Source: Przewalskia tangutica
Lineage: Eukaryota > Streptophyta > Magnoliopsida > Solanales > Solanaceae
NCBI GenBank assembly: GCA_029844215.1
Contig: CM056732.1
Location: forward strand, 56,901,007 to 56,965,006
Direction of reading: 5' to 3'
Length of the DNA stretch: 64,000 bases
Shown here: in pieces, positions 1-11,012 of the stretch
Layout of the letters: every line of letters begins with the position of its first letter
Numbering within the stretch: position 1 is the stretch's first letter
Notes under the pieces: generated by a model
Told to the model about the DNA's origin: nothing
The model's database searches: none
What the model saw: only the letters and a program-made list of their open reading frames with translations
Position numbers and translations under genes: made by a program

Positions 1-2
1 TC

Positions 3-2008
3 TTTGTTCCACGAATGCTAAAATGGAATGAAATTTTAGCGAAAGATGAATGGCACTTCGATGCTATTACCCAACCAAAGTTAGAACCAGAGAGTTCTGA
101 TATTGAGCAAATAATCCAACATTTGGATGGTTCAATAGATTTAAAATTTTTAAGATCTAATGGAAGATACTCTTTCAGTGCATCTTCTTCCAAACCCCGG
201 GAGGATGAAGAGTATTCTGATAATTCTGGCGAAACTATACCTGAACGAAAAGTTCAAGGAGTAGACTATTCGTCACCAGTACCCAAAGTCTACTATCGAC
301 CAATCGATAGAACGACTTGCAGCCCCACCAGAAGTGAAATGCATGGTGGAGATAGCTTGGGCATGATTAAAGAAGATATCGGTTTTAAAATCGATTGGGA
401 ATACATTGACAAATTATGGAAAGATCCAGAGAACACCATTAAAAGAAAATGGTATGTAAGCACCTTTTCACTCAGTGAGAGGAAGGTGTTTAAAGAAACT
501 TGGATAAATGACATGAACAGAGTTAATGCAAATCTGGAATTCTTTAGGTGGTTTGAAATCACTGATAAACTCCATAATGACAGACAGTGTCTGAGTACCA
601 TTATAAAAAAATGGTTCACAGGTGAAAGAACTGTTGAGTCAGTAACACCTCCCTTAGAACAGATAAAGATTCCCGTGGACGGTGAAGTCTTAACTGCCAC
701 CCCTTTTAAAAGGGATATAAAAGATCCTAATGACATCACACATGTAAGTGATATTAATAAAATTTTACAACAGAACAACTACACCAACCAGTTGTTACAT
801 GTTATCTCTAACCAGATTTCTGAAGCAAGTAATGCTTCTACCTTTAGGAATACACCAGTACGGTCGGAAGAGAAAACCTTATCCGAACCACTGTTTAAAA
901 TTCCCCAGTTTTCGGCAAAAAGCCATCCAAAATTCGGGAAAGAAATTGAAGATGATCTGCTAGACAGAATCAGTAATAAATTCAAAGAGATGAAAGTCTC
1001 TGAAAGATCCACTTCAAAAGATCCTAACCGCTCGGTAAAAATGCTAAGCGAAGGATCCAGCTCTAAATCAGAGGTTAATAAAATATTAAAATTAACCAAA
1101 AATGATGGTAAGAATTTTTATAAACAATCCACGTTCCCAGACATGTTGTTTGAAGAACGAACTCCACCCCCGGCCACTTATTCGGGTGATGAAATCCATG
1201 AATGGAACATTGACGGCATGTCAGAAGGGCAAGTTGTTAAAGTGCTCCATGAAATGGGAGTCTGTTTAACCAGTTATAAAATAAAAACACATACAGACGA
1301 TGCCCAATTAGCATCAATTATAATTTCTGGCTTCACTGGAATGCTAAAAAATTGGTGGGAAAACTACCTATTTGACATAGAAAAAGCGGGCATCATGAAT
1401 GCAACTACCACGGTCCAAATAAGAAACATCGATAACAGTATTACTAATGAAGTTCATGGTGATGCCTCGGCAACCCTGTTATACTGTATTGGTAAACACT
1501 TTGTTGGAGATCCAAAACTTTTTCAAGATAGAAGTTTAGAGATCCTTAATAATCTAACGTGTCCAAAATTACACGACTTTAAATGGTATAAAGACATATT
1601 TCTTAACAAAGTTATGTTACGGACGGACTGTAATCATGATTATTGGAAAGAAAGATTTATCAGTGGTTTGCCTAAACTCTTCGCCGAGAAGGTAAGAACC
1701 AACATCAGAAGATGCCACAACGGTGATACTCCCTATGGCATCATGACATATGGAGATTTAATCAGCTATGTTAATTTAACAGGATTAGAATTGTGTAATT
1801 CTATAAAGCTTAATAATCAAATACAGAAATACTCCACCAAAGGAGAATTAGGAAGTTTCTGCGAAGACTTCGGTTATGTTAAGATTTCTGCTCCTTCAAA
1901 GAGCATCAAAAGAATGAAAAAGAATCATAACATTTCTCGCCCTAAAGCTTATAAAAGGAATTATACTCCAAAAAAGAATTATAATAAAAGAAGCAGCAAT
2001 AGTACGAG
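3..2008 (+). pseudogene. Endogenous pararetrovirus coat-protein region (5' part, interrupted)
   Basis: The frame is open from the window edge. The first ATG is at 15, but upstream codons are also open, so the true start probably lies outside the window. About 665 residues precede the LTR insertion at 2009; the stop at 2040-2042 lies inside that LTR. Residues about 439-452 read GFTGMLKNWWENYL, followed by KLHDFKWYKDIF (about 518-529) and YWKERFISGLP (about 543-553). This is the conserved core of Caulimoviridae-type coat proteins. A strongly basic Lys/Arg tail follows (about 626-662). The remainder, with zinc knuckle and protease, resumes at 5338 beyond the inserted LTR. The N-terminal 130-200 region has Trp/Lys-rich blocks whose family I cannot name. 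No frameshift is visible. It is an old viral copy in a plant genome, inactivated by insertion. Confidence 0.8.
2004..2008. repeat. Target-site duplication acgag, left copy
   Basis: acgag directly precedes the TG of the solo LTR and recurs at 5333-5337 directly after its CA. Confidence 0.93.
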
Positions 2009-2034
2009 TGTTATACCCCGTATTTTCAGAGTAT

Positions 2035-2050
2035 GTACGTGAGGACGTAC
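2035..2050. promoter_or_regulatory. ACGT stem-loop at LTR 5' end
   Basis: gtacgt-gagg-acgtac forms a 6-bp palindrome with a 4-nt loop, containing tandem ACGT cores like those bound by plant bZIP factors. The same motif opens the other family B LTRs (for example 51385-51400). A regulatory role is inferred. Confidence 0.45.
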
Positions 2051-2402
2051 GTAGAAAATTTGAGCCTTAAGTTAGGCAAGTTTCGAAATTTGTACACAAC
2101 ACCCGGTTAGAGTCGTTTTTTTAAAACGTTTCCACGACTTTTGTTGGGAAAATTCCGCTATGTCATTTATAATTTTTGCGGATTTTTCCGAGAGACGAAA
2201 CATTTTGGACAACGGAGGGTGACAAGTGTCACCCTCACATCGCCTGAGTGGGCGGCAAAAGGGACGAACAAGGTGGCTTGTTTTGTCTTGGAGTTGGTAG
2301 GATATTTTGTGTGCAAGTTGGCTTAGGACACTTGCCCAAATCTTGGCCTTACACTTGCCTTGCACTTGGCATAATCTTGGCCATTGGTTGGCCATCCTGA
2401 CC

Positions 2403-2410
2403 TATAAATA
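2403..2410 (+). promoter_or_regulatory. LTR TATA box (B1)
   Basis: tataaata lies about 395 bp into the LTR, followed by a CT-rich stretch. The same box in the same context occurs in B7 and B8, and on the minus strand in B2-B5. Confidence 0.65.
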
Positions 2411-4491
2411 CCCCTCTAATGCAAGAGTTATTCTTCATCCACACTTGTGAAATTCCAAGAAAAATACTCCCTCCCTCTTGTGAGCAATTCGTCCGCCACA
2501 CCACCTCGTGAGTGAGCCTGGCCGAGAGCCACCCCTCCCTGTGGTGTTTGGCCGTGGTACCCACTAGCCTAGTTGTTTCCGTATAATACCCTTTGTGGTA
2601 TAGAAATACTCTCCTAGTATTGTTATAATGTCCAAAATACTTTAGCCCAAATACCTTGTAGTACTTTCCAAAGTACCCTTTGTAAAAGCCCGAAAATACG
2701 ATTATACTTTCCTTTAGCCTCTAAACGAAACCCTAAGGAAATCTTCACCGTAGTTGAAGTTGTAAGTAGAAGTTGGTTAGAACTTCTAAGGTTGTTTGGA
2801 GCGGATGGAGCACTCGAGTAGAGCTAAACGTTGCTCGGAGCGACATTATACTTGGATAATTTTGGGCTTATCGAGGTAAACACTACTGTCCTTCTATTGT
2901 AATTGGAAATTGCATGTTGTTAGAATATATAGTTGAAGTATACTATATATAGAATGAACATAGTATTGGCAATGTCTTTTGACTTAAGCTGAAGAATAAA
3001 GAATCGAATCAATAATTACATAGTCAGTATTGATGAGACTTGTATAGCATTCTTGTGTAGTAGAATTGTACACGCCCAGGTTAGGCGTGTAAAACCCCCT
3101 GGTTGGCTGGCGGCCTCGATAGAGAGAGATTTACGCCGTGGGAGGTCTTTGGAATTTTACGTAGATTATGGAACGTTGAGATCTAGATGTTAATAAGCGC
3201 TTGTGGCCTTATAGGTTGAAGTACTACGTGTGGAGTGATCCACTGGCTTAAGGAGTAGCCGTGGTTTGAGGTACTTGGGCGTTTTATTAGTCGACAATCG
3301 TCGCGAGGTATGTGAACCTCTTCCTATCTCTTCTAGCATGATATGTGTGAACTATGTAGTACGGTGACGTACGTGTTAATCGAGTTTGATTGTTCTTAAA
3401 ACATAAAGTGTTATAACGCTTTATGGGAAGTTAGTTATAACTTTATGTAGGTAAGAAAATACTTTGTGGTTTTAAAAGGTAATCGATGTGAACTATAAGC
3501 GGCTAGTTATAATAAAGAACTTGATGTATTTCAAAAGATTTATAAATCGTTTTGGAAGGAGAGTAACACTTGGTTTTAAAGGTTTTAAAAAGAGTTATAC
3601 TAGCTTTATGGGAGTTAGGTATAATGTCTTAAGAGAAGTAAAGAAAATGGTTTAATGATGTTAGAAGTTAAGAGACTTGATCTTATAAGATAAGAGACTT
3701 AACTTATTTGTTTTAATGTGGATGTTTGTGAAACCTCATTCGTGAGTAATGAGTACTTGGTTTTATTTAAAGGGATAATGTTTTACGATTTTAAATCGAA
3801 TGTGTATCGACAGGCATGCGGCGTTAATAAAATAAAGGAAAATGTATTGAATAATGATGTATCGTATTAAAAACCGAGAAACCTCCATCTGAATAGAAAC
3901 TAAGAAGAGACAAAATGATATTACATATTCTAGATCATGGTCTGTAATAAGAATGTTGTAAATAAGAATAACCTACTCTCAATGAGACATATATTACTCA
4001 ATTGTTCTAAAAGGAATCAGTGATTAAGTTTATGAACTATGAAACCATTTGAAAATGAGAAGCTTGAGTAATTGAAACTAGGCAACCGAACTTAGGAAAA
4101 GAATGTTGTTACTTGATTTTGAAAAGGAATGGTTGGTCATTCTAATACTACGGGTATCGGGTGACTTTACAAAAGTAATGGATCTCTTTTAAAAGAACTT
4201 AACGTATGTAGTACTTTGGGGTTAAAACCCGACTTTGGCATAAAATGAAAGTACTTTGAGTTATGTGAAACTTACTATGCTTGTTGTTGTGAAACTTGCC
4301 TGCGTTTGTTGTTGAAACTTGCCTATGCTTGTGATGATAGCCTTTTGTGCAAGTGTGGTATTTACGTATTCTGGTTACCGTCTCTCGATAGGCCGGTTGA
4401 CTTATTGAGAACTTACTTGGACGTCTTTGGCGGTGATGGAGAATTCCACGGGTATGTTTCCATTTTGATTCTTGTCTTGTTGTTGATGTCA

Positions 4492-4760
4492 CATGGACAT
4501 GTCTGCACACGAGATTCGGCATGCGCGCGCGCCGGTTGATTACCCGATATATGGTTATTACCGCAACATGGACGTGTCTACACCGTCGCAAAGATTCCGG
4601 CGTGGCTGCGCGCGTTGACCACCCGAGATATTGTTATTGAGGTTACATGGGCATGTCTACACCGATGATTCCGGCATGTGCCACGCGGCCTTGTTATTAT
4701 TGTGCATCATGGACATGTCTACACCGGCGATTCCGCACGCGCCATGATGCGAACATGATG
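4492..4760 (+). repeat. GC-rich minisatellite inside LTR B1
   Basis: Four imperfect units each begin with catgg(a/g)c(a/g)tgtct, at 4492, 4567, 4646 and 4708 (spacing 75, 79 and 62 bp), separated by CG-rich ccggcatgcgc-like segments. Confidence 0.7.
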
Positions 4761-5332
4761 GATGTTGTGGGCGTGAGACCCATAGTTATATTTGAGTGGT
4801 GACTTTGAGGCGAGTCCACGACTTGATCGCTTTTATGTTGTGAATCAGTTTGGTTATCATACACGTGTCTCTGCTTTATATAGACTAGTATGATTTCATT
4901 TACGTGATTTTTACTGATTTCACATACTTGGTACTGTTATCTTGACCTCCTCGGCCGCGTTCATGCCGCAGGTAGAGTACATCGGCCGTGGATCCTCGCC
5001 TTAGGATCTCGATTGCGTTTGGAAGCTCCGTTTCTCGAGGCTTATCTTTTGGTATGTGTTCCTGAGTTGTAGGTTCTTGTACATTCGAGTATGGCGGCCC
5101 TGTCCGTCATAGTCGTGTAAATCTTAAGGTCAGAGAACTGTTGTGGCGGGGTTGTAAAAGGATTAAACTGTTCGGGTTTTATGTATACCGGGCAAGCTAT
5201 CGTTTGCTGTTTATTTATTATATCTCTTGTTTCATGATTCATGTTTTATTTTCCGCTGGTTTTCTCTGATGTTGTATCACTAGGGTGCCCGGGGTAAGGC
5301 ACCAGTCATGGGCCCGGGTTCGGGTCGTGACA

Positions 5333-5337
5333 ACGAG
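5333..5337. repeat. Target-site duplication acgag, right copy
   Basis: Matches 2004-2008 and directly follows the CA end of the solo LTR. Confidence 0.93.
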
Positions 5338-6490
5338 GATAAAAGGAAATTGCTGGAATTGCGGGAAAACTGGCCACATGGCCAATAATTGTAAAGAACC
5401 TGATAAAAGAAAAGATAAAATTAATCTATTGGGAATTGATCCCAAAATAAAAGATAAACTCTTTACAATTTTAAATGAAGAACAATCCGAAGAAAGCTCT
5501 GAAGAGTCAACTTCAGATAATTATTACAGTGACGAAGGATCATTAAATCTAGGTTCTGATTCGGATAGTTCCACTTCCGGCCATTGCGAATGTCTTTGGA
5601 AAATCTGCACATGTACCAGACAAACGATTGGCGTTATCTCCAGTAGCAGCCAAGAGTTTTTCTTTGACATGGTCGATCACATAGATGACGACGGTTTTAA
5701 AAAGCAATATTTAAAAGAACTTAAAAACCTCATCATTAACCAGAAAAAGGAAAAGGGGATAATAGAACCTTTTGACATGAAAAGAGTGTTTAATAAATTT
5801 AAAGACTCTAAATCAGGGAATTCATTACCAGACTTGATAAATGAAGTCTCAGAATTGAAGGACGAAATCCTTCAAATAACCAAAAGGCTCAGTGCATTAG
5901 AAGCTGAGGCATTGGCCAAACCCAAAGATTTGGATCTCACAGAAGATCCTCAGACATCATCTATCTTTAAACAGATAGTTACTGATAATCAAGAAATTGA
6001 TGAAATAGAACGAAGACCTGATTCAGGTTTAACTTTAATATCCAGGGCTAGAGCATTAAGCTACCATGTCCCAATTAAGTTAGTTGTTAATGATTTTGCT
6101 ATCGAAAGAATAGCACTTTTAGATTCAGGAGCAGATCAAAACTGCATTCGTGAGGGTATAATCCCTACCAGGTACTTAAACAAAAGTACGCATAAGCTAT
6201 ACTCCGCCACAGGAGAGGATATAGAAATTAATTATAAACTCTCGAAAGCACTTGTATGCAATAAAAACATTGCATTTACAAATAGCTTCATTATAACCAA
6301 GGATATAACTGAGGAAATCATTTTAGGAACACCATTCCTAGCCCAGATACTGCCGTATACGGCAAAACCAGATGGTATTCACACTACCGCTATGGGAGAA
6401 GATCTCATATTTCCTTACATAAATCCTTTGACAACTGATCAGAATGGTCGAATTAAACAGAAGGTGGTCTTTAGAACACAGACAGGCTAA
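5338..6490 (+). pseudogene. Endogenous pararetrovirus zinc knuckle and aspartic protease region (3' part)
   Basis: This is the continuation of the frame broken at 2009. The open frame begins inside the LTR (5285), but viral sequence starts only after the duplication. A CCHC knuckle, CWNCGKTGHMANNC (5351-5392), is followed by a Glu/Ser-rich acidic stretch (about 5475-5580), a Cys cluster CECLWKICTC (about 5584-5613), a Lys/Glu-rich probable coiled coil (about 5690-5930), and a retropepsin-like aspartic protease with LLDSGADQNC (about 6118-6147) and the paired ILGTPFL (about 6319-6340). The order coat, knuckle, protease fits Caulimoviridae. The frame stops at 6488-6490 soon after the protease, and no reverse transcriptase or RNase H follows. 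The copy is therefore defective, unless those domains are on a separate lost frame. Confidence 0.8.
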
Positions 6491-7286
6491 AACCATTAGA
6501 GTAAGCACGAAAGGCTGGAAGGGCCTGTGCCGTATCATTGGTAAAATTGGCCAGAAGATAAGTTGCTTAATTCAGTTAGAACAATCTAGGGCGATCCTGA
6601 TTGGTTTTAAACTATAAAGGTGCTTTAAGCACTACGTTTCTGTATAAGTCTTTTCTATCAAAACATTGATTTTAAAGACAAAATTTTACATTAGCATCTT
6701 GTTATCAAGGATGATGATTTTGAAAACAGGAGTTTAATCTGCCAAAGATTTGACAAGAAATTCCTGCCAAAAATTATCTGTTATGGCACTACGGTTCCAT
6801 AAACACTTTTAAAAGATTAAATGGTTCAGAAGGCTATCCACAAGCCAGTTCTCCAGAAGGACAACAAGTGTTCAATTCGTGGTAAGTCGAGTAAATAGCG
6901 AGCAAGAAAGCCGGAAAGCCCATTTCACGATAAAAATAGAAAAGGCTCCAAAGCCTTAGCAAAATAAATTGCACAAACCTACGCAAACGCTGCGTACAAC
7001 GCAGTCCCTTCAAGAAAAGGGCGCAAAGTAAGATGGCGACATTTGCCCTTTCGGAAAAGAAAGGACACTTGCCTTCGAAAGCAAGAGTCGAAGCGACATA
7101 AAGAGATGGTGACATTTGCCCTTTCGCAAAGCAAAGGACAAAACCAATAAAGCGATGACACTTGCCTCTCGAAAAGCAAGAGCGAAGCGTAAAGCGTAAA
7201 AAGACAAAGGACTTAAGCGAAGAAGATGTTTGCCTTTCAAAAGTAAAGGTCATAATCTTAGCCACCATTTGTTTTAACGAACCGCC

Positions 7287-7326
7287 CACGTGTTAGGGCG
7301 TATAGTTCATACGAGGCCTATTTAAG
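7287..7326 (+). promoter_or_regulatory. Putative pararetroviral promoter (G-box and TATA-like)
   Basis: cacgtg at 7287-7292 and tatttaag at 7319-7326 lie about 85-90 bp upstream of an aataaa signal. A promoter followed closely by a poly(A) signal is the arrangement used by plant pararetroviruses. Placement is inferred from motifs only. Confidence 0.5.
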
Positions 7327-7409
7327 GCTCTCACTTGTAAACATAGAAGGCATTCTAAATACCTCTCTCTAATTCCTGCACGATCTTGTATCCTCTTTAC
7401 TATGCTTTG

Positions 7410-7415
7410 AATAAA
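7410..7415 (+). terminator. Putative poly(A) signal downstream of the pararetroviral promoter
   Basis: aataaa lies about 90 bp after the TATA-like box and is followed by a T-rich stretch. Confidence 0.4.
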
Positions 7416-7434
7416 ATTGTAAGTTTTATTTAAA

Positions 7435-7530
7435 ACTTGAGTTATTTTCTTATGTTTTAAGTTTGATTTACTGCCGCATCTTTAAGCGTCTTAGCCCTTT
7501 ATGGTATCACGGCCAGAAAATAACTCAAGT
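7435..7530. repeat. 16-bp perfect inverted repeat enclosing the primer-like site
   Basis: acttgagttattttct (7435-7450) is the exact reverse complement of 7515-7530. The 64-nt loop holds the tRNA-Met primer-like sequence, so the RNA could expose it in a hairpin. Confidence 0.6.
7502..7515 (+). promoter_or_regulatory. Putative pararetroviral tRNA-iMet primer site
   Basis: tggtatcacggcca matches the canonical 14-nt initiator tRNA-Met complement at 12 of 14 positions. It sits downstream of the putative promoter. Confidence 0.5.
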
Positions 7531-7541
7531 CCTATTTAACT

Positions 7542-7553
7542 GCTCTGATACCA
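7542..7553 (-). promoter_or_regulatory. Perfect primer binding site of a minus-strand LTR element
   Basis: On the minus strand this reads TGGTATCAGAGC, the exact initiator tRNA-Met complement. It lies 4 nt from the LTR end at 7558. It is the only perfect primer site in the window. Confidence 0.8.
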
Positions 7554-7557
7554 CTTT

Positions 7558-7620
7558 TGTCACGACTTCGGGCAGTGATCGTGCCTTACCCGCACCAGTA
7601 GTCATACATCGAGTAATCAG
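7558..7620 (-). mobile_element. 63-bp remnant of a minus-strand LTR end
   Basis: tgtcacgact followed by gtgccttaccc matches the outer end of the inverted LTRs at 12952 and 21712. It is cut after gagtaatcag, exactly where LTR A1 begins. Its internal side is represented only by the primer site. Confidence 0.7.
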
Positions 7621-9477
7621 TTATACCGTAGTTCCAAGGTATGTATGTGAGGGCGTGCGTGCGAGAATCGACATTAATATTGGAAAGAAAGAAATATGTG
7701 ATTTTTCACTAAAAGTTTCCGGTTTTGTGAAGGAAAAAGGTTCGTTAATGGGAATTGGATTCCGATTTGGTATTTGGGCTTGAATTATTAGAGAATTATG
7801 GAATTTTATTTAGGAATTGGTCACGTGGGGCCACGGAGAAATTTACTGTTTTGTGGCCCGCTTTGTTTTTGAGATTTTGGCCATTATGGATATTTTCGGA
7901 AGATGAATTATTTTGGACGAATAGGAGGGAGACACGTGTCACCCCCCTAGGTGGCTTGGCCGAATTGGGCAAGCAGTGGCGCAAGTGGCCTTGTCTCTGC
8001 TAGATATTTTGTGGACAAGTGGCTTGTGGGCCCACACACACTTGTCCCCAATCTCAACCACACACTTGCCTTCATCCTATCCCTTGGTTGTCCATTTATG
8101 CACCCTTAGTTGATGAAATCTTCCACACTTAGAAAATGCAAGACTTGAGAAATATTTTCCCTCTCCCTCCTTCACTTGTGTTCGTCGAACACACCCTCCC
8201 CCTAACCAAACCTTGTCCAATAATTCCTAAACTCTTAAGTGTTCTTCCCTAGTGTATTAGGAAGACTCTTAACCAAAAGTTAGAAAAGATTTCACATCCC
8301 TTGCCTTAAAAGACACCTTGCCGAGAGCTCTTGGAAGGAAACCACTGGTGTTCTTCACTTTTGAGTTGAATCTTGAGCGAAGTTGGTTAGGAGCTTCATG
8401 GGTGCTTGTAGCAGATTGGAACGTAAAGATAGGGAGCTAAGACTTGCTTGGAACGACTTTAAGACCTTGGATAATGTTTGGGCTATTTGAGGGAGTAAAC
8501 CTTAACCTCTTTGTGAATTGGTGATTATACATATATTATAAGTATATTATGGATTATATAATATATGGAGTAAGTTTGGAAAGAATGGATCTTGTTAACT
8601 TGTTAAAGAAAGGATTGACCGTTTGCCATTAAAATGGTAAAAAAACACATCCAACGTATCTTACTTGTGAAGAAGTAATTAACAAAGTAACTATAACTTA
8701 TATTAAGAATGGAAATATAAGTTGGATGACTAATGAGTAATTTGGATAAGTAAAATGGACAAAGTTGGCCAAGGACCTCAACTTAGATTTGTATTTACTT
8801 TGGACAATATTTACTTTGATGTATTTACTTTGACCATTTACTTTTCGTTAAGGGAAGATTTTTCAATCGCGTTAGTTTGGGCGTGTGATCCCCTTTTACT
8901 TATTGTATTGTTATGAAGGCGTGATAGTAAACCGTTCTGGGTTAGCGTAATCCCTTCTTTTACTTATTGTTATGAAGGCGTGATGGTAAACCGTTACCGT
9001 TTGGGCGTGTAATCCCTTCTTTATGTTGTTTAATTATTACGCCTTTATATGGCATATAATTACGGTTATTCGCCTTGGAAAAATGGAAAAGTGAGTAAAA
9101 CGGGGAAGTCTTTGCAATTTTCCGTAGAATTAGAACGCTTTCTATTGGTATAAGTCTTCAATGGTAAGGAAGGGTTGATAGAAGTACTATGACCATTTTA
9201 GGAGTGGAGTACTCGTGTGGCGTGATCTACTTGGCTTAGGAGTAGCCGACGGGTTGGAAGTACTTGGAGCGTTTTGCTATTTGTCGATAATCGTCGCGAG
9301 GTATGTGAACCTCTTCCTATCTTTTCTAGCATGATTGTTGTGAACTATGTGTGCAGTGAGCGTCACGTGTGCTAAGTGCTTTGGTTGGTTTAAAACATAG
9401 GGTGTTATAATAGCTTTATGAGAAGTTAGTTATAACGACTTTATGTAGGTAAAAGAATGGGTCATTGATTGTAGAAG

Positions 9478-9572
9478 TTAAGAGACTTGATCTTCAAAGA
9501 TAAGAGACTTGACTTATAAACGACTTGATTTTGAAAGTTAAGAGACTTGATCTTGAAAGATAAGAGACTTAA
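9478..9572 (+). repeat. Short direct repeats in LTR A1
   Basis: aagagacttgatctt recurs twice, interleaved with aagataagagactt. The same array occurs in A2 (about 18190-18285) and A3 (about 26945-27045). Confidence 0.6.
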
Positions 9573-10254
9573 CTTATTTGACTTGATATGAATTTTGTTA
9601 AAGTTGTGAAACCTCATTCGTGAGTAATGAGTACTTGGTTTTAATGAATATTGTTTCTTGATTTGGAAATGAGAAGTGGTCGAACAAACCATCGCCAGCT
9701 AATAAAGGAAAAGGGATTGACTAATTGAGTATTATTAAAACCAGTAGAAACCTCCATCTGCATAGAAGCTAAGATGAAACAAAATGATATTACATTTCCT
9801 AGATCATGGCTGCGTTAATAAGATTGTTATAAACAAGAATAACCTACTCACACGTAAGACATATGTTACTCAATTGTTTTAAAAGAGATTAAGACTATGA
9901 GTTATGAAACCTTTCTAAAATAAGTGACTTGAGCATTTGAAATTAGGCAAACTTGAACGTTTGGAAAATAATGTTGTTACTTGATTTTACAAAGGGGAAG
10001 TGTTTTGGTTTACTTAAAAAGATGGTCACTTTATTTTCATACTACGGGTATTGTGTGACTTATGTGAAAGGAACGGATCTTTTAAAGGAGTTAATGTATG
10101 TAGTACTTTGGGGTTAAAACCCGGATTTGTTGTAATAAAATATAAGTCTATGAGTATGTTGAACTTGCCTATGCTTGTGGTGATAGCCTTTGTTGTGCAA
10201 GTGTTGTATTTACTGTACTCTGCGTCTCGATGGAGAGGCTGATTTGTTATGTAT

Positions 10255-10436
10255 GATTCTTTATCGAGTCCCACGGATGGGCCGAGACACGTATTCCACG
10301 ATTCTTTATCGAGTCCCGTAGGATGGGCCGAGACACGTATTCCACCAGTTCTTTATCGAGTCCCACGATGGGCCGAGACACGTATTCCACATGATTCTTC
10401 ACGAGTCCCGTAGGATGGCGACACGTATTCCACACC
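10255..10436 (+). repeat. 46-bp minisatellite in LTR A1 (4 units)
   Basis: Four units carry ctttatcgagtccc and gagacacgtattccac. The unit ends vary, and the fourth is shortened. Confidence 0.8.
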
Positions 10437-11000
10437 TAGATCGCCGGTGAGGAAGGAGTTCCACGTAGAGGATGACTTGAGCGTGAGTCCACGACTTGAC
10501 ATGACCGCTTTTATGTGAATCGTAGTTTGGTTATCATACATGTCTCCTGCTTTATATAGACTATTATGATTTCATTTACGATTTTACGATTTCACATACT
10601 TGGTACTGTTATCGACCTCTTGAGGCTGCGTTCATGCCGCAGTAAGTACATCGGTTGTGGATCCTCGCTCTTAGGATCACGATTCGTGTTAGGAAGCCCC
10701 GTTTCTGAGGCTTATCTTTTGGTATGTTACCCGAGTCAGTAGTTCTTGTACATTCGTGGTATGGCGGGGCCCTGTCCGTCATAGTTGTTACTTCTTAGAA
10801 GTGCAGTAATCGTTTGTGGGCGAGTTTGTAAAAGGATAAGCTGTTTTTTATGTATATGTACTGAAGGCAAACCGCTGTTTGCTGGCTTTATTTATCATGT
10901 CTCTTGTTTCATGTGTATGTTTTATTTCACGATTTTCTCGATATTGTATCACTAGGGTGCCCGGTAAGGCACGATCCACGCCGGTTGGTCGTGACAAAAG

Positions 11001-11012
11001 TGGTATCGAAGC
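11001..11012 (+). promoter_or_regulatory. Primer binding site after LTR A1 (altered)
   Basis: tggtatcgaagc, 4 nt after the LTR end, resembles the tRNA-iMet complement TGGTATCAGAGC, with the CAGAG core changed. Confidence 0.75.

Larger units (their letters stand above)
2009..5332 (+). mobile_element. Solo LTR, family B, copy B1
   Basis: A 3324 bp LTR starts TGTTATACCCCG and ends GGGTCGTGACA, with 5' TG and 3' CA. It is flanked by the perfect 5-bp repeat acgag. No primer site or internal region is present, so this is a solo LTR left by LTR-LTR recombination. It carries a TATA box (2403-2410), an ACGT stem-loop near the 5' end, a GC-rich minisatellite (4492-4760), and the 3' tail shared by all LTRs in the window. 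It splits the pararetroviral frame just before the zinc knuckle. I see no gene in it; the short open frames at 4199-4591 and 5042-5242 are chance. Confidence 0.92.
6491..7541 (+). other. Probable pararetroviral intergenic region
   Basis: No coding sequence is supported in this 1.05 kb; the minus-strand frames at 6834-7289 are low-complexity shadows. From about 7010 to 7200 there are diverged repeats built on gacatttgccctttcg and gaaaagcaagagcgaagcg. A G-box (cacgtg, 7287-7292), a TATA-like box (7319-7326), a poly(A) signal (7410-7415), a 16-bp inverted repeat and a tRNA-Met primer-like site (7502-7515) follow in the order expected for a caulimovirid promoter, leader and primer region. The first 350 bp after the protease stop match nothing I recognise. 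Confidence 0.55.
7621..10996 (+). mobile_element. Family A LTR, copy A1
   Basis: It begins ttataccgtagttccaag, lacking the leading TG, and ends gtcgtgaca. A primer site follows at 11001. A cctatttatgcaccc-like TATA region is near 8090. Direct repeats of aagagacttgatctt lie at 9478-9572 and a 46-bp minisatellite at 10255-10436. At 3376 bp it is shorter than A2 mainly by small gaps in GC-rich words. It has no coding content. Confidence 0.88.

Noticed and set aside
6834..7289. Minus-strand 151-residue frame after the pararetroviral protease
   Set aside because: Overlapping open frames in three phases across low-complexity repeats in the putative promoter region. No domain is recognised.
7542..7553. 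tRNA gene
   Set aside because: Only the 12-nt tRNA-iMet 3'-end complement is present, a primer site, with no cloverleaf.
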